Part shown: positions 18,798-28,700 of the stretch, piece by piece | How positions within the stretch are numbered: position 1 is the first letter of the stretch | Layout of the letters: each line of letters starts with the position of its first letter | Assembly: GCF_900090275.1 (NCBI RefSeq) | Contig: NZ_LT607755.1 | Location: forward strand, 3,472,001 to 3,536,000 | Source: Micromonospora zamorensis | GTDB taxonomy: Bacteria > Actinomycetota > Actinomycetes > Mycobacteriales > Micromonosporaceae | Direction of reading: 5' to 3' | DNA: 64,000 bases | The notes under the pieces: generated by a model | The model's input: the letters and a program-made list of their open reading frames with translations, nothing else | The model's database searches: none | What the model was told of the DNA's origin: nothing | Made by a program: the position numbers and the translations under genes

Positions 18798-18897
18798 TGA
18801 CCGCCGCAAGACCTCCGTGAATGGCTTTCGGCAGCCCAGAAGACCGCTGACATCTCCTGCCGACCGGGCGGCCAGCCGCCGGCCTTTCGGCGTCAGC

Positions 18898-20097
18898 TCA
18901 GGGCGCGGACCGGGTCGCGGGCGGGGCCGGGTCACGCCGCAGGAGGCTGAGCAGGACGACGACCGCGAGCACCGCCACCACCGCGCTGAAGACCTCGCCG
19001 GCGGGGCGCAGACCGATCGTCTGGATCAGCAGACCGACCCCGACCGCGGGCACGCCCAGCATGGCGAACAGGATGGCGAAGAACGTCGACACCGCCTCGG
19101 CCTGGTGCTGCGGCTCGGTCTTCATGGTGATCGTCGCGATGCCGTCGCCGACCGCCACCCCGGACGCGACCCCGATCAGCGCCGCACTGACGAGCAGCGT
19201 CGCCAGCAGCGCCATCCACATGCTGAACGCGAGCAGCCCCGCTCCCACGATCAGGCCGACGCAGGCGCTGGCCAGCGCGGCGCGCGAGGACAGCACGCGG
19301 GTCAGCAGCTGACCGAACGCGGCACCGGCGAAGGCCACGAAGACCACCAGCGCGGCCAGGGTGTGCGAGGTCTCGTGCAGGACCATGCCGAGGAAGAGCC
19401 CAGTTACCGACGTGAGCACCCCGAGCGCGGCGAAGCCCGCACCGGCGGTGATCGCCGAGCGGACGAAGGCGCCGCGAATGGCCGCGGGCACGTGCAACCG
19501 TTGCACCCGTAGGGTCACCGGCGAGCGCTCGCGGACCGTCTCCGGCACGCCCCGCAACGCGATGATCGCCAGCACCGCGAGGATCAGCACGATGACCCAG
19601 GGCAGCCGCAGCGGGTCGGGCGCCACGTCCGACACGATCCCGGCCAGCAGGGTGCCGGTGGCGAGACCACCCAGGTTCGCGAAGATCGACACAGTGGCGG
19701 CTCGTTTCGGATGCCGCCGGTCGATCAACTCCGCCAGCGCCGCGGTCGCCGCACCGATGATCAGCGCTGCGGACAGACCGGCGAGGATCCGACCGACGAT
19801 GATCATCGCCAGGTCCACGGCGAACAGGAAGACGGCGTCCGCGGCGACGGACAGCAGCAGTGCGGCGAGGATGACCGGACGTCGGCCGATCTGATCGGAG
19901 AGCCGCCCGAAGACCAGCAGCCCGACGACCACGCCCAGCGCGTACAACGCGTAGACCACTGTCACCGTCAACGACGAGAAGCCGAACTGCATCTCGTAGA
20001 GCGGGTAGAGCGGGGTCGGCACGGTGGTGCCCACGAGCGTGATCCAGAAGGCGAACGCGACCCGTACCGCGCCGGACGTGGAACCGGAGCGTGTCAC
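18898..20097 (-). CDS. MFS transporter
   Basis: 399 residues from a GTG start with no strong ribosome binding site. It has about twelve membrane helices, and the MFS loop 2-3 motif is recognisable as GRLSDQIGRRPVIL. The N-terminal segment TPLYPLYEMQFGFSS resembles drug/sugar efflux members. Substrate unknown. It lies downstream of the divergent region that carries the second GntR operator but is transcribed from its own upstream side. No regulatory partner is visible. Confidence 0.85.
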   Translation of the reverse strand: MTRSGSTSGAVRVAFAFWITLVGTTVPTPLYPLYEMQFGFSSLTVTVVYALYALGVVVGLLVFGRLSDQIGRRPVILAALLLSVAADAVFLFAVDLAMIIVGRILAGLSAALIIGAATAALAELIDRRHPKRAATVSIFANLGGLATGTLLAGIVSDVAPDPLRLPWVIVLILAVLAIIALRGVPETVRERSPVTLRVQRLHVPAAIRGAFVRSAITAGAGFAALGVLTSVTGLFLGMVLHETSHTLAALVVFVAFAGAAFGQLLTRVLSSRAALASACVGLIVGAGLLAFSMWMALLATLLVSAALIGVASGVAVGDGIATITMKTEPQHQAEAVSTFFAILFAMLGVPAVGVGLLIQTIGLRPAGEVFSAVVAVLAVVVLLSLLRRDPAPPATRSAP

Positions 20098-20220
20098 CCG
20101 TACAGCATGGGTCTTGACCTTGGCGGAGGTGCGGCATCGGCCCTAAACGCCCGCATCAGGTGGTGGCGGGGCAGGAGGGTTGGTGCGCTGCCGGCCGACA
20201 CTCCCCCGCCTCGACCCCCG

Positions 20221-22155
20221 TCAGCTCGCCGGCCCACCATCGGCGGGCCCGGGTTCCCGGGGGTGGTACTCGGGGCGCAGCTTCGCGCTGGCGAACGCCG
20301 CCTTCACCGCCGCCGAGAGCGCCGTGATGTCGTACGCGCCGTAGTGCCGCCGGCCGTTGATGAAGAAGGTCGGGGTGCCCGTGACGCCACTGAGGTCGGC
20401 GGAGTCGGTGTCCTCGGCGACCCGGTCGACACCCATCCGCTTGACCATGTGCTCCCGGAACTGGTCGACGTCCAGGCCGAGTTGTTCGGCATAGCCGAGC
20501 ACGTCGTCGGGGTTGAGGGCGTCCTGGTGGGCGAGCAGCAGGTCGTGCATCTCCCAGAACGCCCCCTGCTCGCCCGCCGCCTCGGCAGCTTCGGCGGCGA
20601 GTTGGGCGTGCGGGTGGACGTCGGTGAGCGGCAGGTGCCGCCAGACGTACCGGACGTTGGCGAAGTCGGCGAGCAGTTCCCGGACCACCGGCTCGGCCTG
20701 CCCGCAGTAGGGGCACTCGAAGTCGCCGTACTCCACGACAGTCACCGGCGCGTCGAGCGACCCGCGCATGTGGTCGCGCTCCGGGTCGACCGGCAGCATC
20801 AGGTCGACGATCCCCTCGGCGACACCGAGCAGCGCGCGCGCCCGCCGTGCCGGCGACAGTCGCCCGACCGAGCGGAACACCAGCCAGGTGACGAGGGACG
20901 CCCCCAGTGTCGCGACGAGGATGCCGAGCTTCGCCTCATCCAGGGCAGGGCCGCTGAGGGCATGGGTGGCGATGAGGAGCGCGACGGTGAACCCGATGCC
21001 GGAGATCGTGCCGACCCCCACGACGGCGACCCAGCCGACCGGTGGTCGGAACCGGTTGCCGCTGAGCCGGGCCACCAGCCAGGAGACACCCACGATCCCC
21101 GCTGGCTTGCCGACGACGTAGGCGACCACGACGCCGAGCGTGACCGGGGAGACCACCGCCCTGGCGAGAAGATCCCCGTTGATCACGATTCCGGCGTTGG
21201 CCAGCGCGAAGAGCGGCACGACCACATAGCTCGCCCACGGGTGGTAGATGGTCTGCAGCCGCTCGTTCGGCGACAGCGCAGAGGTGAGCCCGGCCCGCGC
21301 CATCCGGGCCAGTTGCGGGGTGGGCTGTTCCCGGAAGAGGCGGAACTGGTCGCTCGCCCGCTGCAGGTCGTCGCGGCCGGGAGCGTAGGCGTAGGTCAGC
21401 AACCCCATCACCAGACCCACCACGACCGGGTCGACACCGGACTCCGAGACCGCGACCCACGCCGCCGCCCCCAGCAGCGCGTAGACCGGCCCGAACCGCA
21501 CACCCAGGGCCCGGACGAGCAGGACGACGCCGAAGATCAGCACCGCGACGAGCAGCGCCGACAGCGAGGGATGATGCGGGTACGCGATTGCCAGCACCGC
21601 GATCGCGACCACGTCGTCGACGACGGCAACGGTCAGCAGGAACCCCCGCAGCCGATCCGAGAAGCGTGGCCCGAAGACGGCCAGCGCGCCGAGCGCGAGC
21701 GCCGTGTCCGTGGCCATCACCACTCCCCAGCCGGCGGCGGTGGTCTGCCCGACGTTGAACGCCAGATAGATCGCGATCGGCAGGAGCATGCCGCCGAAAC
21801 CGGCCAGCATCGGCAACGCCAGTCGACGCCGCTCGCGCAGCTCGCCGATGTCGAACTCCCGGCGCAGTTCCAGCCCCGCGACCAGGAAGAAGAACGTCAT
21901 GAGGCCGCTGTTGACCCAGGTACGCAGGTCGTGTGACAGGGACCAGTCGCCGAGCCGAACCGAGAGCGAGGTGCCCCACACCGACTCGTACGACGACACG
22001 TGCAGGTTGGCCCACACGAGCGCCGCCACCGCGGCGACCAGCACCACCCGGGCGCCGCCGGTCTCGGTGCGCAGGAACGAGCGCAGCGGAGCGTTGAACC
22101 GACCCTCCCAGGCGGTTCGGCTGGTCCATCCCCGGTGCGGGTTGTCGCTCGTCAC
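20221..22155 (-). CDS. nhaA: NhaA Na+/H+ antiporter fused to a DsbA-like thioredoxin domain
   Basis: 644 residues from the GTG at 22155; the upstream extension of the frame is antisense to the next cluster. Residues ~20-420 are an NhaA antiporter (FFFLVAGLELRREFDIGELR, VVMATDTALALGAL with the ion-binding Asp region, LTVAVVDDVVAI with the paired aspartates). Residues ~435-625 are a DsbA/FrnE-like domain with CPYC in EYGDFECPYCGQ and the cis-Pro loop GTPTFFING. NhaA exchanges protons for sodium at the membrane. The fused thiol-redox domain is a recurring actinobacterial arrangement; its side of the membrane and purpose are unknown. Confidence 0.9.
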   Translation of the reverse strand: MTSDNPHRGWTSRTAWEGRFNAPLRSFLRTETGGARVVLVAAVAALVWANLHVSSYESVWGTSLSVRLGDWSLSHDLRTWVNSGLMTFFFLVAGLELRREFDIGELRERRRLALPMLAGFGGMLLPIAIYLAFNVGQTTAAGWGVVMATDTALALGALAVFGPRFSDRLRGFLLTVAVVDDVVAIAVLAIAYPHHPSLSALLVAVLIFGVVLLVRALGVRFGPVYALLGAAAWVAVSESGVDPVVVGLVMGLLTYAYAPGRDDLQRASDQFRLFREQPTPQLARMARAGLTSALSPNERLQTIYHPWASYVVVPLFALANAGIVINGDLLARAVVSPVTLGVVVAYVVGKPAGIVGVSWLVARLSGNRFRPPVGWVAVVGVGTISGIGFTVALLIATHALSGPALDEAKLGILVATLGASLVTWLVFRSVGRLSPARRARALLGVAEGIVDLMLPVDPERDHMRGSLDAPVTVVEYGDFECPYCGQAEPVVRELLADFANVRYVWRHLPLTDVHPHAQLAAEAAEAAGEQGAFWEMHDLLLAHQDALNPDDVLGYAEQLGLDVDQFREHMVKRMGVDRVAEDTDSADLSGVTGTPTFFINGRRHYGAYDITALSAAVKAAFASAKLRPEYHPREPGPADGGPAS

Positions 22156-22326
22156 GGAGACAATCTTCGTTGACCTGATCGTCGCGTGGTCCGGATTGGG
22201 GCACATGGCGGCCGGCCGATACGAGCACGGGGTCGGGCGCGGGGCATACACGGAGCGCCACCAGTTGGTAACGTGCGGGTGATCACGCTGGCTGTCGTCG
22301 GCGGTGGTCCCCTGGGGAGGGTCGAC

Positions 22327-22725
22327 ATGTGGGCGGACGACGCTGCGCTCGACGCGGCCGGACACCGGCTCGACGAGTGGGAGTCGTCGCTCGCCGAACG
22401 GGCGGCACGGGCGAAGACGCTCTCGGCGAGGATGCAGGAGCTGACCGGCACCGCCCACAACAACGACCGGACGGTCGACGTCACAGTCGAATGCTCCGGC
22501 CTGCTGATCGGCCTGTGGCTCGACGAACGCATCCGGCAGCAACCCGCAGCGCGCACCGCCCAGCAGATCCTGGAGACCACCCGAGCGGCACGCACCGACC
22601 TGCTACGCCAGGTCCGCGAACTGACAGTGGAGTTCCTCGGCGACGACGCGAGCGCCAAGGCCATCATCGAGTCGTACCGCAGTCGGCTGGCTGGTGACGA
22701 GGGTTCGAGCGATGCCGACCGGTGA
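22327..22725 (+). CDS. YbaB/EbfC-like nucleoid-associated family protein
   Basis: 132 residues from the ATG at 22327 with GGGGAGGG ahead of it; in-frame codons further upstream look non-coding. The segment DRTVDVTVECSGLLIGLWLD followed by a helical ARTAQQILETTRAA region resembles the YbaB/EbfC domain in ESX-type actinobacterial clusters. It overlaps the next gene by 14 bases. Its role in such clusters is not known; chaperone or regulatory functions have been suggested for the family. Confidence 0.6.
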   Translation: MWADDAALDAAGHRLDEWESSLAERAARAKTLSARMQELTGTAHNNDRTVDVTVECSGLLIGLWLDERIRQQPAARTAQQILETTRAARTDLLRQVRELTVEFLGDDASAKAIIESYRSRLAGDEGSSDADR

Positions 22726-23056
22726 CGGCATCCACGTCGACCCGGACGACCTGACCGCCCACGCCGCCCGCCTCGACCGCTGCGCCGGCAGCCTCGACAC
22801 CTCCCAACAGGCAGGCCAGCACGTCCGGTTGGGCGCCGACGCGTACGGTCAGCTCTGCGCCCTGATGCCGACACTGCTCGACGGCCTCCAGCGAACCCTG
22901 GTCGACGGCATCGGCGCCGCCGCCGCGTCGGTGCGGGACACCGCCGGCAAGCTGCGGGTCGGAGCAGACCGCTACCGAAGTTCCGACGCCCACGCGAAGC
23001 AACTGCTCGACGGAGTACGGCAGCAGCACCTCGATGAGGTGCGGCGGCAGCCGTGA
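22712..23056 (+). CDS. EspC/WXG100-like (DUF2580-type) small secreted-type protein
   Basis: 114 residues, all-helical, opening GDGIHVDPDDLTAHAARLDR, typical of the ESX-1 EspC/DUF2580 family of small helical export partners. GAGGG lies upstream of the ATG. The end overlaps the toxin gene by 4 bases. It probably acts as the export partner or helper of the downstream toxin (inference from gene order). Confidence 0.7.
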   Translation: MPTGDGIHVDPDDLTAHAARLDRCAGSLDTSQQAGQHVRLGADAYGQLCALMPTLLDGLQRTLVDGIGAAAASVRDTAGKLRVGADRYRSSDAHAKQLLDGVRQQHLDEVRRQP

Positions 23057-24198
23057 CGTCCAACCCGCTCGTCGCCGCACCAGCGGACGCCCCACCCAGC
23101 GCATGGGCGGGCATCTGGATCTGCGAGGACATCGAACTCATCGCCCAGGGCGTACGCGACGGCAGTTGGATCGACGGCAGCCTCGGCGTGGTGAGCGCCG
23201 GCCTGGACGCCCTCGCCTTCGTCTCCGACCCGGTCGGCGCCCTGCTCCAGTACGGGATCGCCTGGCTCATCGAGCACGTCAAGCCGCTCAGTGAGGCGCT
23301 GGACTGGCTCGCCGGCGACCCGGCGCAGATCACCGCTCACGCCCAGACCTGGCGCAACGTCGCCGCATCGCTCCGCGAGGAAGCCGGCGCGCTGACCCGC
23401 GCCGTCCGCACCGACGTCGCCGGGTGGGGTGGCAGCGCCGGCCCGGCCTACCGCGCCTGGGCCGCCGAACAACAGCAGGCCATCACCGGCCTCGCCCAAG
23501 GCGCCGACGCCATGGCCGCGATCACCGAAGGCGCCGCCGGCCTGGTGGCCGCCGTCCGGCTCCTGGTCCGCGACGCCATCGCCACCTGCGTGTCCCGTCT
23601 CATCGTGTACGCGGGCGAACTCGTCGTCACCGGCGGACTGGCCGCGCCGCTGGTCGTGGAGCAGGTCACGACGCTGGTGGCGTCGTGGGCGGCGCGGATC
23701 GCGCGGCTGCTGCGAGGGTTGCTGGCCAGCCTGCGCCGGTTGATCCCGGAGGTACGCCGACTCGGCGACCTGATCGACAAACTCAAGCAGGCACTGGGTC
23801 GACTCCAGCGTGCCGGGGCAGACCCGGGCGACCTCAGTCGGGTTCGCGGTCGCGGAGCTGGTCCTCGAATGCCCATGAGGATGGAGGCGGTGACGAGCCT
23901 CGCCGCCAAGTACGGGATTGATATCACCGACATCCGGCTCACCATCAACAATCGGGTTTCTGGTGTGTGCGGACTGACGAAGCCTGACGAGTCGGTCATG
24001 CTCTGTCGAGAAGCCTTCCGCAGTGAGGAGGACCTGGCCCGTACGCTCGAACACGAGCGGTTCCACGTCGCCGAGCTCCGCCAGGGGCGCCCGTACCCGG
24101 CCACCCGTCATGAGATCGACGCATTCGAGGATCGGGCCTACGCCCATGAGGAACAGTGGTGGACCAACCATTCGGTCAGGCCGGAAGGAGCGCACTGA
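23053..24198 (+). CDS. ESX-type polymorphic toxin with C-terminal HExxH zincin-like domain
   Basis: 381 residues. The N-terminal ~200 residues are a helical WXG100-like trafficking region, with GWGGSAGPAYRAWAAE as the W-G-G turn. A hydrophobic helical segment (~185-230) follows, then a C-terminal ~110-residue domain containing LARTLEHERFHVAELR, an HExxH metalloprotease motif, with later acidic residues in HEIDAFEDRAY that could provide the third zinc ligand. The order of YbaB-like, EspC-like, long WXG protein, then a small protein overlapping its stop is the usual toxin-immunity layout. The C-terminal domain is called zincin-like from the motif only; its target is unknown. Confidence 0.65.
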   Translation: MTSNPLVAAPADAPPSAWAGIWICEDIELIAQGVRDGSWIDGSLGVVSAGLDALAFVSDPVGALLQYGIAWLIEHVKPLSEALDWLAGDPAQITAHAQTWRNVAASLREEAGALTRAVRTDVAGWGGSAGPAYRAWAAEQQQAITGLAQGADAMAAITEGAAGLVAAVRLLVRDAIATCVSRLIVYAGELVVTGGLAAPLVVEQVTTLVASWAARIARLLRGLLASLRRLIPEVRRLGDLIDKLKQALGRLQRAGADPGDLSRVRGRGAGPRMPMRMEAVTSLAAKYGIDITDIRLTINNRVSGVCGLTKPDESVMLCREAFRSEEDLARTLEHERFHVAELRQGRPYPATRHEIDAFEDRAYAHEEQWWTNHSVRPEGAH

Positions 24199-24482
24199 TG
24201 GCCACGTTCGATGAGTGGTTGACGGCATACGACGTCGTCTACCGCGCGCTGCCGGCGACGTCCGATCTTGCCTGCCCGAACTGCGGTCACCGGACCCTAC
24301 GGATCGTCTTCACGGCACGGCCCGCTGCCGAGTACGGGTATGTCTCGTTCTGGTGCGACACTTGCCTGGAGGGGATTTACGTGTCTCGGGCCCCTGTTCC
24401 GGTCGGTGTCACCGCACGATCGACAGACGAGCCGGTCGAGGAACGCAACCGTGGTATCCCCGACTACCGCCTCGTGACGTAA
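24198..24482 (+). CDS. Putative cognate immunity protein with a zinc-ribbon
   Basis: 94 residues. The ATG overlaps the toxin stop codon by one base (TGATG). Two CxxC pairs (CPNCGH and CDTC) suggest a small zinc ribbon. A lone small gene coupled to a polymorphic toxin is most often its immunity factor, but no homologous immunity family is recognised, so the role rests on position alone. Confidence 0.5.
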   Translation: MATFDEWLTAYDVVYRALPATSDLACPNCGHRTLRIVFTARPAAEYGYVSFWCDTCLEGIYVSRAPVPVGVTARSTDEPVEERNRGIPDYRLVT

Positions 24483-24491
24483 GAACCCGTT

Positions 24492-24617
24492 CACCGGCGT
24501 AGGCGGCGGGAGCAGGCGCCGTCGTGGCCGTCGTGGAACAGGCAGCGCCGGCCGCCACACAGCGGTAGGTCGCAGAAGATCGGCAGGGCGGACGACTTCG
24601 GCCAGCGGTGGAACGTG
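24492..24617 (-). pseudogene. Remnant of a small Cys-rich family (related to the gene at 33366-33617)
   Basis: Read on the minus strand, this stretch encodes FCDLPLCGGRRCLFHDGHDG and ends with SRRLRR and a stop. The intact gene at 33366-33617 has the matching segment FCDLRMPGGRRCLLRDGHDG and ends TRRLRR. The N-terminal ~50 residues of that gene are absent here, and no start codon with a binding site is visible. The opposite strand (24606-24668) reads WNVDLPLTGPDGTVTVRTA then stop, which looks like a scrap of a DUF6883-type domain. The 24483-24735 stretch is therefore debris of toxin-cluster genes. Confidence 0.5.
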
Positions 24618-24735
24618 GACCTACCCCTGACCGGCCCCGATGGCACGGTCACCGTCCGCACAGCCTAGATACTGGAGAGCGGGGCATCTGCACCTCGGAT
24701 GGTGACCATCTCATTCCCGCCAAAGGAAGGTTGCC

Positions 24736-24954
24736 ATGTTGGAGCTGTACGACGTGGTTGAACTCCGAGAAGCCATTCCGGGAGAAGAACTGCCCGCGGG
24801 GGCAACGGGAGCCGTCGTGCGTGTCTTCAACGGCCCCCCGCCTGCGTACGAAGTCGAGTTCGCCGACGCCGATGGCCGTACGGTCGCCATGGTCACGCTC
24901 CGAGCCGACCAGGTAGTTCAACGCGGGGCCGGACGAAGCCCAGTGAACGGATAG
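24736..24954 (+). CDS. DUF4926 family protein
   Basis: 72 residues that span the whole domain: LELYDVVELREAIPGEELPA, the turn GATGAVVRVFNG, and PPAYEVEFADADGRTVAM. AAAGGAAGG precedes the ATG. DUF4926 is a small beta-barrel family often found near toxin or defence genes, without known activity. It follows the toxin/immunity cluster and the gene debris, so it may be another immunity-type orphan. Confidence 0.8.
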   Translation: MLELYDVVELREAIPGEELPAGATGAVVRVFNGPPPAYEVEFADADGRTVAMVTLRADQVVQRGAGRSPVNG

Positions 24955-25042
24955 ATCCACTGCGGATGTGATGCCGATCGCCTGCACGCAATCATCGTTG
25001 ATGATGACTGAATGTGACATCACGTTGGGCGCGGGAAGTCGG

Positions 25043-25663
25043 CTAACTTGCATCACCATCCGAGACTTCGTGCCGCTTTGCCGCCACCCGCAGCGCTGCC
25101 ATCACGACGTGCCCTGGGTAGTCGATCAGCGTGGGGTAGCGCCGACGGTGGTAACAGTCCCAATAGCTGGCAACCCGTTGGCCGGTGAGCGCCACGAACG
25201 CCGGGTTCTCGGCCGCAAGTCGCCCGTAGACGGCTTCCGTCGGACTGTGTGGAACGACCAGTTCCGGCGCGAGAACCCGCCGAATGACCGACACAATCTC
25301 GTCCACGTACTCGCCCACCAACTGCACCACGAACGGCGCCACCCACGGTTGGATCAAGCCGACCACCCGCTCCAGCCGCCGCTGCCTTACCCGGCCATCG
25401 TGGTGGCGGGTGTACAGGCAATCGAGCACCGCACGCTGGGTGGCAGACAGCGTCGCCTCAGCGGCAACGGACGGCGCGTCGGAGTAGATCCGGGATGGAA
25501 TCACGACCGTCTCGCCATCGACCAGCACACGGAATGGCGACGTCGGCGCGTGCGGCGCCGGCGGTAGGACTGCCAACGCCTTTCGTACGTCATCACCTAG
25601 ACGACGTGGGAAGGCAGCATCCAAGGCTGCCGTCTCACCCAACTCCGAGCTCACGAATTGCAC
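25043..25663 (-). CDS. Protein of unknown function
   Basis: 206 residues if it starts at the GTG at 25663, five bases after a TACGAT box (leaderless); an ATG 11 codons upstream (25696) is the alternative, but those codons include rarely used CTA. No family is recognised. The protein is mixed helical with Trp/His/Arg-rich segments (YWDCYHRRRYPTLIDYPGH near the end). It lies between the DUF4926 gene and the giant helicase on the same strand as the latter, 66 bases from its stop. Confidence 0.6.
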   Translation of the reverse strand: MQFVSSELGETAALDAAFPRRLGDDVRKALAVLPPAPHAPTSPFRVLVDGETVVIPSRIYSDAPSVAAEATLSATQRAVLDCLYTRHHDGRVRQRRLERVVGLIQPWVAPFVVQLVGEYVDEIVSVIRRVLAPELVVPHSPTEAVYGRLAAENPAFVALTGQRVASYWDCYHRRRYPTLIDYPGHVVMAALRVAAKRHEVSDGDAS

Positions 25664-25764
25664 GGCCGATCGTAGCCCCGGCGGCGCCGGAGCCATTACG
25701 AGACATCGCTTAGCCGACCAGATGCTCAGCTCACGCCTGTTACCGATACGAATGGTGACTCTCG

Positions 25765-28700
25765 TCAGCTTCGGGTAAGGCGGCCCTCCTGGTCGAAGCG
25801 GAGGCGTCCGCTGGTCACGGCGACGTGCAGCCCGTACCGGAGTAGCTTGTCGATTTTCTCGGTGCGACGGCGGTAGCCGAGCCGTTCCAGGCCGGCGCGC
25901 AGCAACCGTTCCTCGTCCATGCTCGGCATGCCCTGAAGTACGTGCACGAAGGCGTTGGCCACCTCCTCGGGTGGCACTTCCTCGAACGCGCGGTCGTTGC
26001 TCGCCTGCGTGACCCGGTACGCGCGGTACGTCTGCGGGTCGGTGCCTTCGGGCCAGGCGTACCGGCTCACTGTCGGGTGCGTGTAGAGCCGGCGGGAGTC
26101 GACGAGCGACAGCACTGCGGTACGGCGGTCCTCCCGGGTTCGGAGGAAACCGAACCGGGCGAGGGCGAGGCGTGCGAGCCGGTGCTGCTCGATGGGCCCC
26201 TCAGCCTCGATGATCTCGCGGAGCGCGTTCCGCACCAGGTCACGTACGCGCCGGTCGGTGGCCAGAAGGTCGAGGTCGGCCTGGTCCCCGAGCGGGGTCG
26301 GGACGTACGGAACGAATGGGCTCACCGTGATGGTGTCTGCGGCCGAGGTCGCCGTGGCTGTGCCGGCCAGTGCGGTGACGGGTGCCGAGGATTCTCCCCG
26401 GAGCGGCTCCTCGTCCACCGCGAGGCGCGGCTGCGGCAACTCGGCGGTCGGTGTCGGGTGCGGCGGTTCCACATCCGGTTCGGAGCGCGGCTGCGGCAGT
26501 TCGACGGCTTCGGGTGCCACTGCGGCCGGTGACGACTCGGGCTCGGGCTCGGCGGTCGTGGGGGCGTCGGCCCGGGTGACCGCTTCGTCGACCCGGTCGA
26601 GCAGCGCCGACCGGTCGTGGATCCACGCCGGCAGCCAGAACCGCACGACCTCCGGCCAACCCATGATCGAGCGGAGGAGCGCGGGCGCCGAGTCCCGGTC
26701 GGCCACCGTCGGGCGTGCGCTCCAGTCCGGGCCGTCGAGCATGACGGCCACCTGCCACAGTGGTGAGCCTGGTCTACGTACGGCGATGTCCACTGTGAAG
26801 TCGGAAAGGCCGTGCGAGGTACGGACCTCGTGGCCGCGGTCGCGCAGCGCTGCGGCCACCTCGTCGCGGATCCGGCTGCGCCGCTCGGTGCGGTCGGTGG
26901 CGAGGTCGCCCAGGCGCTCCGCGCCGGCGGCGGCCATCTCGCAGTACGCCCGCAGGTGCTGGGTGCCCAGCGCGGACGTGCGGGACAGGTCGATGTCGGA
27001 CGGGTCGAAGGACGAGTAGAGGACGACCTGGCGGCGGGCGCGGGTGATGGCCACGTTGAGCCGCCGCTCGCCGCCGGCCTGGCTGAGCGGGCCGAAGTTC
27101 AGCGGGAGCTGGCCGGTCTCCAGGTTGGTGGAGAAGGCCAGCGAGAACAGGACGACGTCGCGCTCGTCGCCCTGCACGTTCTCCAGGTTCTTGACGAAGA
27201 TCGGCTCCGCGACCGCGCCGGACAGGTGCTCGCGGATGATCGGGTCGAGGCTCTCCTCCAGCAGGTTGAGGATGAGGTCCCGCTGCTGGATGTTGAAGGT
27301 GACCACGCCGACGGACTGGGTGGCGGTCGCCGGGTCGTGCAACCGCCGGGTGATGTCCGCGAGGATCGCCCGTGCCTCGACCTCGTTGGTGCGGGATCCG
27401 CCCCGGTCGTACCGGCCTTCGACGCGCCGCCAGCTGACGCCGGCCGAGCTGGCGGCGCCGGGCGACGGGAGGCTGGAGAGCTTGTTGTCGTAGTAGTAGC
27501 GGTTGGAGAAGGCGATGAGTGACTCGTCGTGGCTGCGGTAGTGCCAGGAGAGCCACCGTTGCGGCAGTCCCGACTCGACGGCCTCGCTGAGAATGCTTTC
27601 CAGGTCCTCCGGCACCGGGCCGTTGCCCTCGTCGACCTCGTCCACGCTGTGGCTGGCCTGCATGATGCTGCTCGGCGGCATCTGCCGGGAGTCGCCGACC
27701 ACCACCACGGCGCTGCCCCGACCCATCGCGCCGATCGCCTCCGCCACGCGGATCTGCGAGGCCTCGTCGAAGATGACCAGGTCGAAACGTTGGCTTCCCG
27801 GCGCGAGGAAGTTCGCCGCGGACGCGGGGCTGACCAGCACGCACGGGGTCAGTGCGAGCACCGCGTCCGCGTACTGCTCGAACAGCTCCCGGAAGGACCG
27901 CCCGCCCCGCTTACGGCGGAGCTCGGCCGCGAAGTCAGCGAAGCGCCCACGCCGGTCGGCAGGGCTGAAGGGGCGGCGGCGGACCAGCACCGACGGCAGC
28001 TGCGTCGGCAGCGCGGACCGCAGCTCACCGGCGGCCGCCTCGAACTGGCTGATTTCGTCGTCGTGCAGTTCCGGGTCGAAGTACTGCAGGCCGCCGGCCC
28101 GTACCCGCTCGGCGAGGGACGCCGTCGCGACTCCCCGCCGGTAGACCTCCTCGGCGAGATGCGCCGGCACCTCGGCGCGCAGCAGCTGGTCCCGATAGTC
28201 GGTGAGACCGGCCGAGGCGAGCACGTCGGCGTGGGCCAGGACGGTCGCCCATCGGCGCAGCGGGAACAACTCCTCGCTCTGCACCTCGTGCAGCCAGGCC
28301 GCGCCGTCGCGCTGCCAGGCGTCGGTCCAGTGCGAACCAGCGGCCCACAGTGCCAGCTCGGCCTCACCGGAACGCAGCACCCCGCGCCAGGCCCGCCACC
28401 GGGAGGCGATCCGGTCGAGGAGCACAGCGTCCACATCGGTGAAGCCGCCGTGAAACAGCTCCCAGGCCTGCGGGTGCCGGGCCAGGAGCGTCCGGCCGAC
28501 CCGGGTCGCCTCGATCGCCTCGGTCAGCCGCTCCTGCGCGTTGGGGTCGGTGGGTTGCCACTGCGACAGCCGCAGCCCGCCCACCGCGACGACATGCTGG
28601 TAGAGGGCCGCCGCCTGCGCCTGGGCGGCCACCAGCCGACCGGTGGCAACCTCCACCCGCTCGACGTCGAGCGTCGCGCCGGCAACCAGGTGCACCGCCA

